From the NCBI GenBank assembly GCA_002189035.1, contig CM007991.1:1798001-1862000 (forward strand): DNA of 64,000 nt, written 5' to 3'. Origin of the DNA: Utricularia gibba (Eukaryota > Streptophyta > Magnoliopsida > Lamiales > Lentibulariaceae). Position numbers and translations under genes: made by a program. Positions 44,574 to 56,944 of this stretch are shown here, piece by piece; position 1 is the first letter of the stretch, and each line of letters begins with the position of its first letter. The notes under the pieces are model-generated. The model was not told the DNA's origin. It ran no database searches and worked only from the letters and a program-made list of their open reading frames with translations.

Positions 44574-46521
44574 ATGGCGGTTGCAGCTATAGTGCCCCTC
44601 GGCCTTCTCTTCTTTCTCTCCGGCCTCCTAGTCAATTTCATTCAGGTGGGTTTTTTACTTAACAATTTCGCTCTCACAGCTAAAAAGTCATGTGCTTGGC
44701 TTTTCTTTGCTACGGAAATTTCAGGCACTTTGTTTTTTGGTGATACGACCATTCTCAAGGAGAACTTTTAGGATTATAAACAGGGTTCTAGCTGAAGTTT
44801 TGTGGGTGGAGCTTGTGTGGCTTGTTGATTGGTGGGCTGGCGTCAAGGTGGTTATTATGTTGAATGACCAGCTTCAGTTATCCAAACTCCTATGCTTTTT
44901 GGATGATTTTTTTAACTGGCGTGGTCTATATTTTTGTACAGATCCAAGTATATGCTGATTCTGAAACTTTAAAATCAATGGGTAGGGTAAGGCATTGATG
45001 TTTATGCTGTAAATGTGTATTTTGACAAGTTTTCAAATAAACAACTTCCCTGGTAGGCAAGGAACATGCACTTGTGATGTGTAATCACCAAAGCGATATC
45101 GATTGGCTCGTTGGATGGGTTTTGGCGCAGGTTTGTGGTGTCTATCTTTTCTAGTTAAAAGCTAAATCCTTGAGGTTTTATTTATCTTTAGTGATACTGA
45201 TAAGTTCCTGATATGTTAATCTCGTAATGCAGCGATCAGGTTGCCTTGGTAGCACGCTTGCTGTGACGAAGAAGTCTTCCAAGTTCCTTCCTGTTAGTAA
45301 TGTTTTGTTTAAGAGCCTTCTCTGTCAAATATCTTAGCTCAGTTAGTAAATTTTTGTGCTGGCTGCACTAGGTGATTGGGTGGTCTATGTGGTTTTCCGA
45401 GTACGTATTTCTTGAAAGGAATTGGGCCAAGGACGAAAGCACGTTGAAGGTAGTTATCAAACCATGTGTTTTTTTTTTTTTTTTTTTGCGTGTTTTCCAT
45501 TGCACATCTCTTACACTCATTTCGTTGGCAGGGTGGATATCAACGCCTGAGTGATTTTCCAAGGCCATTTTGGTTGGCACTTTTTGTCGAAGGCACTCGC
45601 TTTACACATGCTAAACTCTTGGCAGCTCAAGAGTATGCATCCTCAGCAGGCCTTCCTGTTCCAAGAAATGTTTTGATCCCCCGAACTAAGGTATGATTCC
45701 AACAAATATTGCAGGTTGCTGCTTACTGCTGTTCTCTTTCTTCATTTTATTGGAATGCCATTTCCATCTCTTATTTCAGGGCTTTGTTAGTGCTGTCAGT
45801 CTGATGCGTACATTTGTTCCCGCTATCTACGATATGACAGTTGCCATTCCCAAACATTCTCCTCCCCCGACGATGCTCAGGCTCTTCAAAGGGCAGTCTT
45901 GTGTTGTAAGGCCAGCAACACCACAAATAGCAGTTTTTGTTGCTGTGGGTCATAATCTCTTGGTTTAATCATGTCTTCAGGTACACGTGCACATCAAGAG
46001 ACACCTAATGAAGGATATACCAGAAAATGACGAGGCAGTGGCCCAATGGTGCAGGGACGCTTTCATTGCCAAGGCAAGTCTTCAATCCCTAGGCTTCCTT
46101 ATGAATTCATGTTTTGCAGGTCAGATCACGGTTGGGTTTGTGGTAACAGGATCAATTGTTAGAGAAGCACAAGGCTGAAAATTCCTTCACTGAACAACTT
46201 GCTCAAGATGTGGGGAAGCGCACTGTGAAGCCCCTTGTGGTGAATTTCTTGCTTTTTGTTCATTGCAACGCAATAACAAACAAAGCGTACTATCACCATT
46301 ACTGCTACTTGTGTACAGGTTATGTGCTTTTGGACGCTTTTAGTGATGGCAGGCGCGATCAGAGTCATCCACCACTTCTCAAAGTTCTTCTCTTCATGGA
46401 AGGTGCTGCTGCATCTGCAGCTGTTTTGGCAGCCGTCACGCTCGTCATGCAATTCCTGATCCATTTCTCCAAAGCAGAGCGATCCAAGAAAACTGGCAAG
46501 GAGGGAACCAAGAGGATCTGA
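44574..46521 (+). CDS. LPAT2: 1-acyl-sn-glycerol-3-phosphate acyltransferase (LPAT2), one frame break, one GC-AG intron
   Basis: Eleven exons: 44574-44645, 44725-44847, 44942-44981, 45057-45130, 45233-45292, 45372-45449, 45532-45690, 45780-45905, 45981-46073, 46150-46239 and 46319-46521. The enzyme makes phosphatidic acid from lysophosphatidic acid at the ER. The acyltransferase blocks are intact: NHQSDIDW (HX4D catalytic motif), [17 protein letters not shown] and IPRTKGFVSAVS. There are N- and C-terminal membrane segments. After FSSWK the frame breaks at gg 46402-46403. One added G gives [20 protein letters not shown] and a Lys-rich tail, for 372 aa (the Arabidopsis protein is slightly longer). 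The intron after exon 9 begins GCAAGT instead of GT, a known minor class of splice donor. Confidence 0.95.
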
Positions 46522-47083
46522 TAGCTGATACTTACCACTCTGTAGCAGCAACTTGTCATCTCATTTGGGATGCATCCTTGAGGTTCAGACCATCTATTCG
46601 AAACTTTTTTTCCCCAAATTTCTTCTGCCGGATAATTCTAGTGTAACACTAAGTTTTTGGCTCAAGTACGAACGTGTTGAGAATTCGAATTTGTGCCCAT
46701 CTTAGCTTTTTTGGTTTCACAAGAATTCTTGTTCCATGTGTACCAGTATTCGACATAAGAGTTTTCTTGGGTTGGTGGAAGGATGGGCCCAATCCCTTCA
46801 TTGACACAGCTGATTAACGGGAAGCTTCCCAGTTCGAAAGCTCTCCCTTTCTCTGTGGGAATACTGACGTTTACCAGCTACCAGTCGTCTCACGGAACCT
46901 GCACGATGTTCTATTACATTTCTACTAAAATATGGGGCCTCGCTTCGCCAGCCGCTATTCTTTACAGGCTCCAGAATCAAAGTAACTACGCCCGTTCCCC
47001 GTCTGCTCTATAAAATCTAACCAACAACTTGTACAGCTTGTTTTTATTGCTTGTACTTTCTTTGTTCTTTGGGTGTCCTTGCA
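46522..47083. other. Spacer between LPAT2 and cytochrome b5
   Basis: 3' UTR of LPAT2 to about 46750, then the promoter and 5' UTR of the cytochrome b5 gene. The frame 46783-47013 has no domain. Confidence 0.55.
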
Positions 47084-47963
47084 ATGACGAAGATTTTCAC
47101 TTTTGCGGAGGTTTCCAAGCACAACACCAGCAAGGATTGCTGGCTTGTAATCGGTGGGAAGGTGCTGTGGATGAGGAAAAATTATGTTGCTTTGCTGTTT
47201 CTTTTGTGGGTCGTTTCTTCGTTTGAATTCCGATGTTTTGGTCTCACAAAGATCCGATCTTCCAACTGCTAATTGGTTTTTTTCGGAATTTTTTTCATTA
47301 GCAAGGATCTGATGCTTTATTCTTTGTAAAAAGTCAAGCTTATTTATTGATCTTGCTCTGAGTTTCCCTTAGATTCCCAAGTTCCCTTTATGATTGATAT
47401 CTGTGATGACAGGTTTATGATGTCACCAAATTCCTGGAAGATCACCCTGGTGGTGATGATGTACTGATCTCTTCAACAGGTAACCAGTTTTTTCCACACC
47501 ATCAAAGTGCTCTGACTTCTTTTGTAGCTTTGCTCTTCTCCAATGAGCCACTTGGCAAACCACACAGAAACATATGCCGCTTAAACTCCTTATTCTTCAA
47601 GATCTCTGATCTGCACAGTGATGCCTGTTCCCTGACTTCTGATCCGTAGAAGAAACAAGAGTACCATGAGGAAAACTAGCTCACAAGTTTCATCCCTTGT
47701 CTGCAGGAAAAGATGCAACCAATGACTTCGAGGATGTCGGTCACAGCGCCACGGCCAAGGCGATGATGGAGGAGTTCTACGTTGGTCACATCAACACATC
47801 ATCGATCCCCACTGAAACCAGTTACACCCCTCCAAAGCAACCTCACTACAATCAAGACAAAACATCCCAATTCATCATCAAGGCCCTTCAGTTCCTGCTC
47901 CCAATCATCATCTTGGGCATAGCCGTCAGCATCCACTTTTACTCCAAATCATCATCAGCATGA
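47084..47963 (+). CDS. Cytochrome b5 (ER, tail-anchored)
   Basis: Exons 47084-47161, 47413-47479 and 47707-47963 join to 133 aa, the standard plant length. The haem pocket is complete: DHPGGDDVL with the first axial His and DVGHSATAKAMM with the second. Residues 106-126 form the C-terminal membrane anchor (ALQFLLPIIILGIAVSIHFY), followed by a short Lys/Ser tail, so it inserts post-translationally into the ER. It donates electrons to desaturases, hydroxylases and some P450s. It lies next to LPAT2, another ER lipid gene, though nothing shows co-regulation. Confidence 0.97.
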
Positions 47964-48443
47964 GTCATTTCAGATTGTTGTATCGTCACCTTCCATCAGC
48001 TTGTGCTGCCATTGTTTGCTGATATGCTATAAGAATTTGCAATGCTCAGTCTTATCTGTGCTGTAAGATGAATTGTGATGCTCTTGAGTGGATTCTACCG
48101 TGTTTGTGTGCTTCAGAATCAAACCCATCTTCAGGAGTAATGAAGTATGTGAACCAGGATTCATGGTTCTGATCGAAATCTCTTACAAGAATATACTCTT
48201 AGGACCACCATGAGTCAGTTTGTTTTTCTGCGTTCACCAGGTCAAAATAATAATTTTTTGAAAATGTGATGACCAAATTGAAATTTCTCCAAGTTGAATT
48301 CAGGAATAAAAATCAACTGGGGGTGTAAATGCAAATACGGGATTTTGTAAGGATTAACGTGCAATGAAATGAATAGTATATATACCCTGCGGAGTCTTCC
48401 CCAACTTTTCTTTCTTCAATTTGCTGCATCGAAGGTCTGTGCC
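47964..48443. other. Spacer between cytochrome b5 and DUF538 gene
   Basis: 3' UTR to about 48200. TATATATA near 48379 could be the TATA box of the DUF538 gene. Confidence 0.5.
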
Positions 48444-49210
48444 ATGGCGGTGGCGTCTTTTACTTTCTTCTGCTACTTCGTCTTATCTTCTCTTCTGGCA
48501 CTTTGCTCATCTTCTGCTCCCACCGTGTACGATATTCTGCCGAAATACGGTCTCCCCAGTGGGCTTTTGCCCGATTCAGTCAAAAACTACACAATCTCCG
48601 AGAATGGAGATTTTGAAGTAAATCTTGAGAAACCCTGTTACATAAAGTTCGATTACGTAGTTTACTATGATAAAAAGATAACGGGTAAGCTGAGTCTGGG
48701 CTCTATTAGTGATTTGAAGGGGATCAAGGTTCAGAGATTTTTCTTTTTGTGGCTCGATGTCGATCAGATCAGAGTCGATTTGCCCCCAAGGATAGTATTT
48801 ACTTCACTGTTGGGATTATCGATAAAGAGCTCGATGTGGATCAGTTTGAGCAAGTTCGTTCTTGCCAAGATAAGCCATCTTTTACAGAGTTCCTTAAGGT
48901 GAGTTCTTGATTCCTTCTTGTGGTGGTACGGTTATTTTTCCTCATCTTTTGATTATCTACGTGTTTATGTAGCTTTGACACCATTACTGCATCTCTGTTT
49001 CTTATGGTCAACTTTTGTTCAGTCTTCTGTTTCAACTAGTTTGTGAAGGATATGGAGATGGGCCTTTTAGTTGCCTTCAAAACTGCACCATCTGCGTCTT
49101 TTGTTCTTTTCATTCCTTTCCTTGGGCTTCGATTTCTAAGTACTGGGTCACTTTTTTCATTGCAGCTTCCAACTCCACTGAAGGATATCGAGATGCTACT
49201 AACCGAATAG
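48444..49210 (+). CDS. DUF538 (BPI-like) secreted protein, one frame break
   Basis: Exons 48444-48898 and 49166-49210; 166 aa after repair. Signal peptide MAVASFTFFCYFVLSSLLAL, then the DUF538 core: TVYDILPKYGLPSGLLPDSV, YTISENGDFEVNLEKPCYIK, FDYVVYYDKKITGKLSLGSI and the FFLWLDVDQIRVDLPP strand. The frame breaks at 48783-48791 (C run followed by GG). One added base continues it with DSIYFTVGIIDKELDVDQFE. Exon 2 supplies LPTPLKDIEMLLTE. The family has been linked to stress and to bacterial/permeability-increasing-like folds, but its biochemical role is not settled. Confidence 0.88.
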
Positions 49211-49899
49211 CTTACGGCGCTCACGCATTGGTAATGTCATGGTATCCAGGGAGCTATGAGCTATATTTTCACGTCTAGTGAGAATAAGGATTAGCTCCCA
49301 ACTTGTAGTAGCTATGCATGTTACCCAGAGTCATATGTTGCTTCTGATGCATCTTTGTGAGCTCCAGTTTAACCGAGCGCCTGGATGCTGCTCAACAGTG
49401 CTGTGTAAATAAAGAACCATGTTACTTGTAATTCTGAGTTTTCCTTCATTCGTGATGCTGTCATCTTTTGTGGAGTCAACCAAAGCTTCAGAATTGAAAC
49501 AAGAGTGACAAAAAGTAAACAAGCTTCATTTGATTCTCAGAGAATCTCTGACATCACAAGCTATGGAAGAATAAAGAGAAGCATAGGCATAAGGATGAAT
49601 AGTGATAATGGATTTGTACACAGGTGCGAGGCCTTGTTCTAACTAATGCAAACGTGGAGTGTTTACCTCTCCGGGTTCCCTTCCTGAAAAACAGCCTCTC
49701 TCTGGAATCAGTAGAGCTGCCTCCCCTTTTCTCTGATCCCTTTTGATGATTCTCTTTTTTCTTGATGAGCTTGACCTTGCGCGCTTGCTTTATGACAATT
49801 TCCAATTGTTCTAAGGATCCAACTAATGACTAACCTATGGAGAGGCAATGGTATGGTGCCAATTGTCTGCTGGAAGCGGATTCAAACATGAGATCTGTC
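49211..49899. other. Convergent 3' flanks of DUF538 and SAGL1-like genes
   Basis: Holds the 3' UTRs of both genes. The small frames in it have no protein signature. Confidence 0.55.
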
Positions 49900-51798
49900 T
49901 TACACTTGCAGCACCTGACAGTGAACAATGTGACTCTTCAACCCATTCCTTCCAGCAATACTAGACCACAGGTTTGTGAAAATGTTGTTCCTAAATTGGC
50001 CTTTACCAGCAATATTTTCCCAAACCTGAGGGCTGCTCCCAACTCGTCCATCGGAGTTGGAGACATCAACTATGCTGATGCTCATGTTGTTGCGGATTAT
50101 GCAAAGCTTCCCATTGAGAGGGACGAGTGCAGCAGCTTCAAGAGCACGAGAGTTGCCCATATGGAGCTTGCTGTCCATGAACCTGTTCCAGGAATCTGTG
50201 CGTTCATCGTACACTCTTAGCTTACAACCATCACGGCAGTCTAAGGCATAAAGCTTTCCATTCATGGAGATGCTTGGGTTGCGCCATCCAGCAACCATCC
50301 CATCACTGACTGCGCTCCATGCATTCGTTTCTGGAGCGTATGCTTCGGTAAGAACCTCACGGTGGGATCCAAACCCCTTCAGGAACCACTTGTTATCATA
50401 TACAACCCCGATGAAAGGCACCATAGCCATGCTCATCTCAGCAATAAAACTCCATCGGTTCCTGTTGGGATCGAAAACTTCAGCTGATCGCAGAGTTCTA
50501 TGAATCCCTTCACATTCCCCTCCGGCAACATACAGACAGTTGTTTATGACGCAAGAACCAAAGAAGTGCCTTCGGCGGAGCATGTCGGGTGCCCTGTGCC
50601 ACTTATTTGTGCGGGCATTGTAGAAGATCACTCTTCTCATTGATCCCTTAAGAGGGTCTCTTCCACCAAATAGGTACAAGTGGCAGCCACTGAGGACAGC
50701 ACAGCCGAATCCAAGAGCAGCACTGTACTCGACTGGAACAGGTGGAAGAGGCTGCCACATCTGATAGACTGGATCAAAAGCATGCCAGGAAATTCGCCCA
50801 TCACGGTCTCTTTTAATGACATATACCCACTCTTCAGCCATACCAAGATTTCTCCTAAGAGAATAGAAGAAATTTCCAGACAGAAGCTTGAACCATTTCT
50901 TGCATACAAGACGAAGTTTATTATGCTCGACACGAGGGACGCGGATTAGACAAGCAATTGCAAGATCGTCTGGTAATCCTGGTAGAAGGGGTGGCTGCAC
51001 CCTGGTCCTCTCACGCCGAGTGTTTTTAGCCTTGTGGGCACGAGGATTAATATCAGGTTGGATGCACAGCTTGGAACCTGGGACAAATTTACTAGCACCA
51101 ACAACTGTTTTCAGCCCCGCATCAACCTTGCAATAACATGATACAGAATCGACCTGCAGACATACAAGATCCGTATATTACAACCATGACATGCTATAGG
51201 GAAAAATTGAAAACTGTTAAACCCTTTCTTGGAGCATCAATCCATAACATAAATCTATTTGATTCCTCGTGAAGATCTGCTGCCCATTCCAATCTCACTA
51301 CTCCCAATAACTTAATCTTTAAAGCTTCTAACAAGACATTTTTTTAACCTGTGTAGCATGCGTTTGCTCCAGTTTCTCTGGGGAAAAATATGGATTGAAA
51401 TGTATGTAACATGATGAATAAAAGCTGCTTTCTTCCATACTCTGTACGGCCACTTAAAGCAGATTTTTGCTTTAAATCACTCCCAAAATCACATCTTCAA
51501 ATCACTAAATTAAGACCCACAGTCCAAAGACACCTCGAATTAAAGAACAACTTCATTTTGCACCATTCTTACATCTTGCGAAAAATGTTGAAGTAAAAAT
51601 AGAGCAACAGAAGTTGAACAAGGATTTCGATAAGATGTACAGTAGGACAGCACATTACCGAAATTCATGGCTAGGAAATGCGGAAATTTGTGAAATGAAC
51701 AGAAATCACGAGGATAATGAGCTCAAGGTTCAGACCACACTCACCAGTGGGGCTTGTAATCTGAAAGCCCTATGTGCATTTGCAGAACTTTGCTCCAT
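49900..51798 (-). CDS. SAGL1: F-box/kelch-repeat protein (At1g55270/SAGL1-like)
   Basis: Exon 1, 51798-51745, encodes MEQSSANAHRAFRLQAPL. Exon 2, 51153-49900, continues with VDSVSCYCKVDAGLKTVVGA and gives 435 aa in total, matching the Arabidopsis protein closely. The F-box is LPGLPDDLAIACLIRVPRVE then HNKLRLVCKKW. Kelch blades follow (LYLFGGRDPLKGSMRRVIFY, LYVAGGECEGIHRTLRSAEV, SMNGKLYALDCRDGCKLRVY). The end is SHIVHCQVLQV. It would act as the substrate receptor of an SCF ubiquitin ligase; the Arabidopsis gene is reported to limit cuticular wax and phenylpropanoid enzymes. The symbol rests on similarity only. The longest open frame starts at 51000 and would miss 69 N-terminal residues. Confidence 0.95.
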
Positions 51799-53364
51799 CA
51801 ATATCACGAAGCAGTGTCCTCAGCAAATCCCTTCTCTTCCAAATAGAGATCAGGAGCTCCAGAAATCCAAAATGTAGAAATACGAGTAAACCAGAAGTAG
51901 ATGAGAATGTAAAACAGAAATCTTCAACAACCCAGAAGAAAACAAGGAAATCCCGCAACCACCAGGAAAGAACTTCCGCTTTTTGTTTCCCCTTTTTATG
52001 TCTCTTCAAACGCGAGCAAGAAAACAGCTTAATTCACGCTCAAAGGATAAGAGCCTCAAAAGTGTAAAAGGGTATCGAAGTATTCTCCGGGCTCACCCTC
52101 TCTAGTCTCCTCCACTCCCCAGAATCATACATAAAATCGTGCAGCCAAAAAACCCCAAAATGAGTGCTGCTTCTCAGACCTAGAAGGCTTAGATCTGGCT
52201 AAAGTGAGGATTAAAAGCTGGCCCTTCCATCTTTTCTTTCACGATCTCGGGCTTACTTTGCAAAATCCATTGGTGCAAAAAGGTACAGGAATCTTTCAAC
52301 AAAACTTCGATAAAAAAACAAAATGGGGCGATCAAATTTCCTCCAATTGTAACCTAAGCACACAAGAAACACCCTCGAGTTTCTTTTTTCCCCAATTGCA
52401 CCACAAATTCACGAAAAAAAAAACTCTCAAAAGTCATGGGAGAGGGAGTTCTTGGAAAAGAAATCCCGTTGAACGGAGAAGACTTGGGCTCTCACTTCTC
52501 AGTTCTCGCCAACCATTGGCAGAAGATCCAAAACTCAAAGCGACCATGAGGTGTTGTGGAATTATTCCTTTCGTACAGTAGACTCCATAGAGTAGAGCTT
52601 CAAGAGTGATTAACTTAATTAAACCCTAATTAATTATTCATTTCCTTGCCCACTCCAACTACGTGGTGGACTTGCCACTAGATGTCTTCTGGAACAAAAA
52701 TTAATAGTCACAATTGAATTAATTAACCCTATTATTAATAAAAAATGTATATACATATTTAATAATCCCTAATAATCCAAATTTAGAATTATTTTGGAAA
52801 ATTCCCATTATGGCTAATTGCGATAGGGGAGGCTAAAATTAGAAAGTGGGGAGTGGAGGCGCGTGATCCGACGATAGTATGCTTAGAAGCGATGGAGTAG
52901 GCGTAGGCGGCGGTCGGGGATCGGACTCCGTCGGAGGGGCAGTAGCAATTACAATTACAGAGGCAACGCAAATAAATTCGAAAGAGACCCACCAACAATG
53001 TTCTTACCTACACCCCACAACCAGCAACACAAACACCACATATCCTTCTTATTTTTCTCCCACTCGCTCGTCACGTCGATTCCTCAATGGAACTGCGAAG
53101 ACATCGCGACGGAATCCGTACCCAAACCTAAAATCCTCTGCGGTTTCGCTGCGAGCTTGCCTGCTGTGGATTTGCTCGCCGGTGAGGGTTGCAGGGAGAA
53201 GGGCGGCGGAATGGTACTTGGTAGGGATGTGGAATTGTTAGGGTTGGGCCGAAGCCCGATAAGAAAAAAAGATTATTGGGCCTATGGAATGCCCCGGGCC
53301 CAAGCGATACTGACTTTTCTTTTATTATACTATTTTTTTAAGGAAATTGAAGAAATTAAAAAAA
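51799..53364. other. Divergent upstream region of SAGL1-like and unknown gene
   Basis: Probable SAGL1 5' UTR (possibly spliced) to about 52550, then AT-rich DNA to 52800. Between 52860 and 53330 open frames exist on both strands, but none has a recognised product. TGGGCC at 53245, GGGCCT near 53278 and GGGCCC near 53297 lie just upstream of the next ATG. Confidence 0.45.
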
Positions 53365-54704
53365 ATGTTGGATGAGCTACGGGGAATCCTAGATGGAGGG
53401 CTTCCGCTTCCCGATATCGCGGAGCTAGAATCGATTTGGTTGTTTTCACAGCTTTTAAATTCATGCCCAAGGACTTACAGTTCAGGTAAGATGTTTGTGT
53501 TTGAGATCGATGATGATGTTTCGGAAAGTTTCTTCATCGTGGAGCAAGTCATTTGAAAATTTCATCCGTTTTTTTGTCTTCAGTTGATAGCGATTGATGT
53601 CTGGTTTAATTTGTTATTTTTGGTTTTTGTAGTCCTGAATTTCGGTTTTTGTATTCGTTTTGACTATGATTGCTTCGTGTGATGCAATTCTCTGGAGAGT
53701 AGTGACGTCCTGTTGATTATTTAAATAGTCTTTGAATGAATGTTTTGCTAATTGGTGAATGGGATATGATTCGCGTGAACACAGAGGAGAGGGCTGGGCT
53801 TGGGGCTGATTTGAGGGCTTGAATTGAAAATTATTGATGTGGACTGCACAGGCTGAGATGAAGGCGTTACTTCAGCACGTTCCGATAGGGTGAAAACGTC
53901 TGTGGTTCTGTCCAATTTTCTAGATATTGCGCGTGTGCTGAATTTTGTCATAGGCCAATTATGGAAGAGCATTTCATTCTGAGTGATGCCAGTCATTGCC
54001 GAAAGAATAGAACTATTGCCTCATCTTGTGAAGACAAGAACTTGGGTTTGTCATTTTCAGGTAACTTTGACCGAGATTCTTTTCCCGACCACGAATAATT
54101 GCTTGGTCCTGCATTCTTATTGTGAGATGTTACAATTGTTGAGTGTACTATTGATTTGCTTTATTTAGTTTCCATATTTCTTTGTTTCTTAGGATGGAAG
54201 AACTGTAGCATTTAGTTTCCATTGTTTCTTTGTTTCTCTGCATCCCTTTCAGATCTCCCCATAGTCGTCGAATCATTCAAGACATGTGGTGATAATGTTT
54301 TAATTAAAACAGCGGAAGTACGGGGCTTCCTATGAGACATATATATGGAATCCGAGAGATGGCTTCCTCTTTTCCTGGACAGATAGTAATGGTGACAGCA
54401 TCCCTGAACCCGTAGAGTATAGACATGGACTTACTCCTCCAATGAGGGATGCTCGTAGGAGAAGATTCCTCAGGGAACCAGGTTTAAATGTAAACACATG
54501 ATTCAGTTTAACTCTTCAAAGAAAAAGGGTGCTAACATGCTTAGTTATTTGAGCTCTCTGCCTGTTTTCTATGCGCAGCCAGAGATCGTCATTGGTCCTG
54601 TAGGGAGAAATTTGCAGAACTCCAGGACAGGCGCAACAGATGAGAGAACATCAATATCCTTTGTTAAGAACAGCAACATACACCCCCGCAGTGCAATGAA
54701 ATGA
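53365..54704 (+). CDS. Conserved plant protein of unknown function, frame break in exon 2
   Basis: Exons 53365-53485, 54253-54481 and 54583-54704. Exon 1 gives MLDELRGILDGGLPLPDIAE. Exon 2 starts in the right phase with DLPIVVESFKTCGDNVLIKT, then shifts near 54312-54316, and continues as KYGASYETYIWNPRDGFLFS then YRHGLTPPMRDARRRRFLRE. Exon 3 adds PEIVIGPVGRNLQNSRTG and ends MK. Without the shift the protein is about 156 aa. The break needs one base less or two more, unlike the other breaks in this window. The third exon uses the second of two close AG sites (CAGCCAG). I do not recognise a domain; the block WNPRDGFLFSW and EPVEYRHGLTPP looks strongly constrained. Confidence 0.65.
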
Positions 54705-55727
54705 CTTACCCCGAACGCGGGCAAGAAGGTGGCTTTAGAAACTCCACCCAAAACCAGTGCTTCTAGGTGTGGAAGACCCGCCGGTGGCAGTGATTTCTCT
54801 CAGACGGATGAATCAATGTGAAGGTGGGCAGAGCTCCATGTCTTAGTAGCCACTGATGGACGTCTTTGTTGGGTAGAAAACGGATTGGGTCCTTGCAGTG
54901 CAATGCAACTGTTACGTGTCTGTAACTTGCCTGAACCTTGACTAAAGAGGAAGTTGGCCGTACTGTTGAGTTACTTCAGCGGTGACGGAAGCCCCTTTGT
55001 CTGCAACGCAGATGCATTAATACTCGACACTACGTCATTACAGAAGTAATGATGCACAAGTCAAATATTTCTGTGGAATGAATTCGGGGTTTGGCGTTGA
55101 GTCCATGAAGAGAACGCGTTATTTCCGTGTGCCCTCCCCGACAATAAACGTATTCTGCAAGAAAAAAATGCGTTGTTGCAAGAACACAAAATTTGATTAA
55201 AAAAATCACAATTAATTCCGTGTTAAAATAAAAAAAATGAGGAGACGGCTTGCCGGACACGTTTCGCCATCTTCGGTAAGTCCGTCCGTGGATCTTGGGA
55301 GGTGCAATGCGGACAGCATCTGCAGGAAATAAGTTATTTTTGCACCTATAAATATTTCAATAATATTAACAAAAATGGGCTACGTGCGTTCAATAATCAA
55401 TTTTTGAAAAGTAAATCGTATTTTAATTTTCGAAATTAGCTCATATTTTATAAAATTAAATCCAAGAAAACGGAGCGTGCACTAAACCGACAACAACTTC
55501 TGGACTGACAGGTGTGCTCCGGCGGTGGCCTGAGAAGTCAACATGTGGGGCCTCCGGTTGAATGAAGTCGGCTTCCAAACTGCCATCTCCTGCTGGGCCG
55601 TGTGACTAGACTCAGTACTCTGATAAATCAATGCATCCCATCCTCCATCCGAAACACGCTTTTCTTCATCTTCTTGGAGTGTCAATACCACAGCACTTGT
55701 CCTCCTCTGATTGGATTCCTCCGTTGC
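54705..55727. other. Intergenic DNA upstream of the IQM gene
   Basis: 3' flank of the unknown gene, then AT-rich DNA at 55170-55460 and the IQM promoter. No supported coding frame. Confidence 0.5.
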
Positions 55728-56944
55728 ATGGCTGTTTCCTTTTCACGCTCCCTGTCAACTTGCTCAGCCACGGAGATCAATTTCGACTCCACTGGTACGG
55801 AATCCGATTACCATCTCCGCAACGACGCCGCAGTTAAGGTTGTTTGCAACTGCAAGAGCTTCAGGACGAGGACGAACCTCGCGGACTGCGTGGAGCAGAG
55901 ATGGTGGGTGGTTCTCGATTTCGCGCTGCTCCAGCGGAGCTCCGTTTCAAAATGGGCCAGAGCCAGCACCAGAGCCTCTAAAGTCGGAAAGGGGCTGTCC
56001 AGAAATGGCGGAGCTCGCAAACTCGCTCTCCAGCATTGGCACGAAGCGGTCAGTCATTCGCAGTTAACCCCATTTTTTAAATCAAACTGCTGATCTTGAT
56101 CCATCTCAACTTTTTGTGTGCTCTGAGTAGATTGATCCAAGGCATAGATATGGACACAACCTTGCCTTCTACTACCAGCAGTGGCGGAGTTCAGACAGCA
56201 AACAGCCCTTTCTGTACTGGTAATCAATCATATAATTCTGTCACACCGTGAATAAGACCTTATGAGGAAGAACTTCACAACCCCACAGGCTGGATGTTGG
56301 TGAAGGCAAAGAACTCAATCTCATTGACAAATGCCCCCGGTCAAAGCTTCAACAGCAATGCATCAAGTATCTGGGCCCCGTGAGTTTTCGACCTTCTTAG
56401 ATCCTTTCACTGACACGGCTGCTGATCTATTGACTGACAAATGGTGCAGGTTGAGCGGAAGGCGTACGAGATAGAGTTCCAAGGAGGGAAGCTTGTTTAT
56501 AGCCAGACAGGGGAGCTTCTCCACACAGCAGAAAGAGGAGGAACAGAGGGCTCTGAATCCAAATGGATATTTGTGCTGAGTACATCCAATACTCTGTACG
56601 TGGGCAAGAAGAAGAAAGGCTCGTTTCAGCACTCCAGCTTCTTGGCAGGAGGTGCTGCTTTGGCCGCAGGAAGAATAGTAGCTGAAAAAGGCATTCTTAA
56701 GGTATATACAGACACTACTCTGCCACCTGCATCTTTCTTTCTGAAGACAAGTAACCACCTACTCTGATTTGGATATTACCAGGCTGTTTGGCCTTATAGC
56801 GGCCATTACAGACCAACTAAGGAAAACTTCAATGATTTCCTGTCTTTCCTGTCGCAAAGGGGTGTGGATCTCAGTGACGTTAGGGTGGATGCTTCTGATG
56901 AAGAGGAGGGAGGAGGCGCTCATTCCAAAAACACCTCTTTCTGA
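55728..56944 (+). CDS. Short IQM-family (IQ-motif) protein
   Basis: Exons 55728-56048, 56131-56219, 56289-56379, 56450-56701 and 56783-56944 join in one frame to 304 aa. Conserved IQM blocks are present in order: [114 protein letters not shown] and [23 protein letters not shown] proteins bind calmodulin through an N-terminal IQ motif; some bind catalase 2. Here the IQ region reads [20 protein letters not shown], where the usual Gln is Val, so calmodulin binding may be weak or lost. Typical members are longer at both ends (roughly 450-600 aa). The ATG at 55728 is the first in frame. Confidence 0.88.

Noticed and set aside
52204..53241. Several frames of 100-125 codons on the plus strand
   Set aside because: No domain, no conserved blocks, and they overlap the likely 5' UTR and promoter of the SAGL1-like gene.
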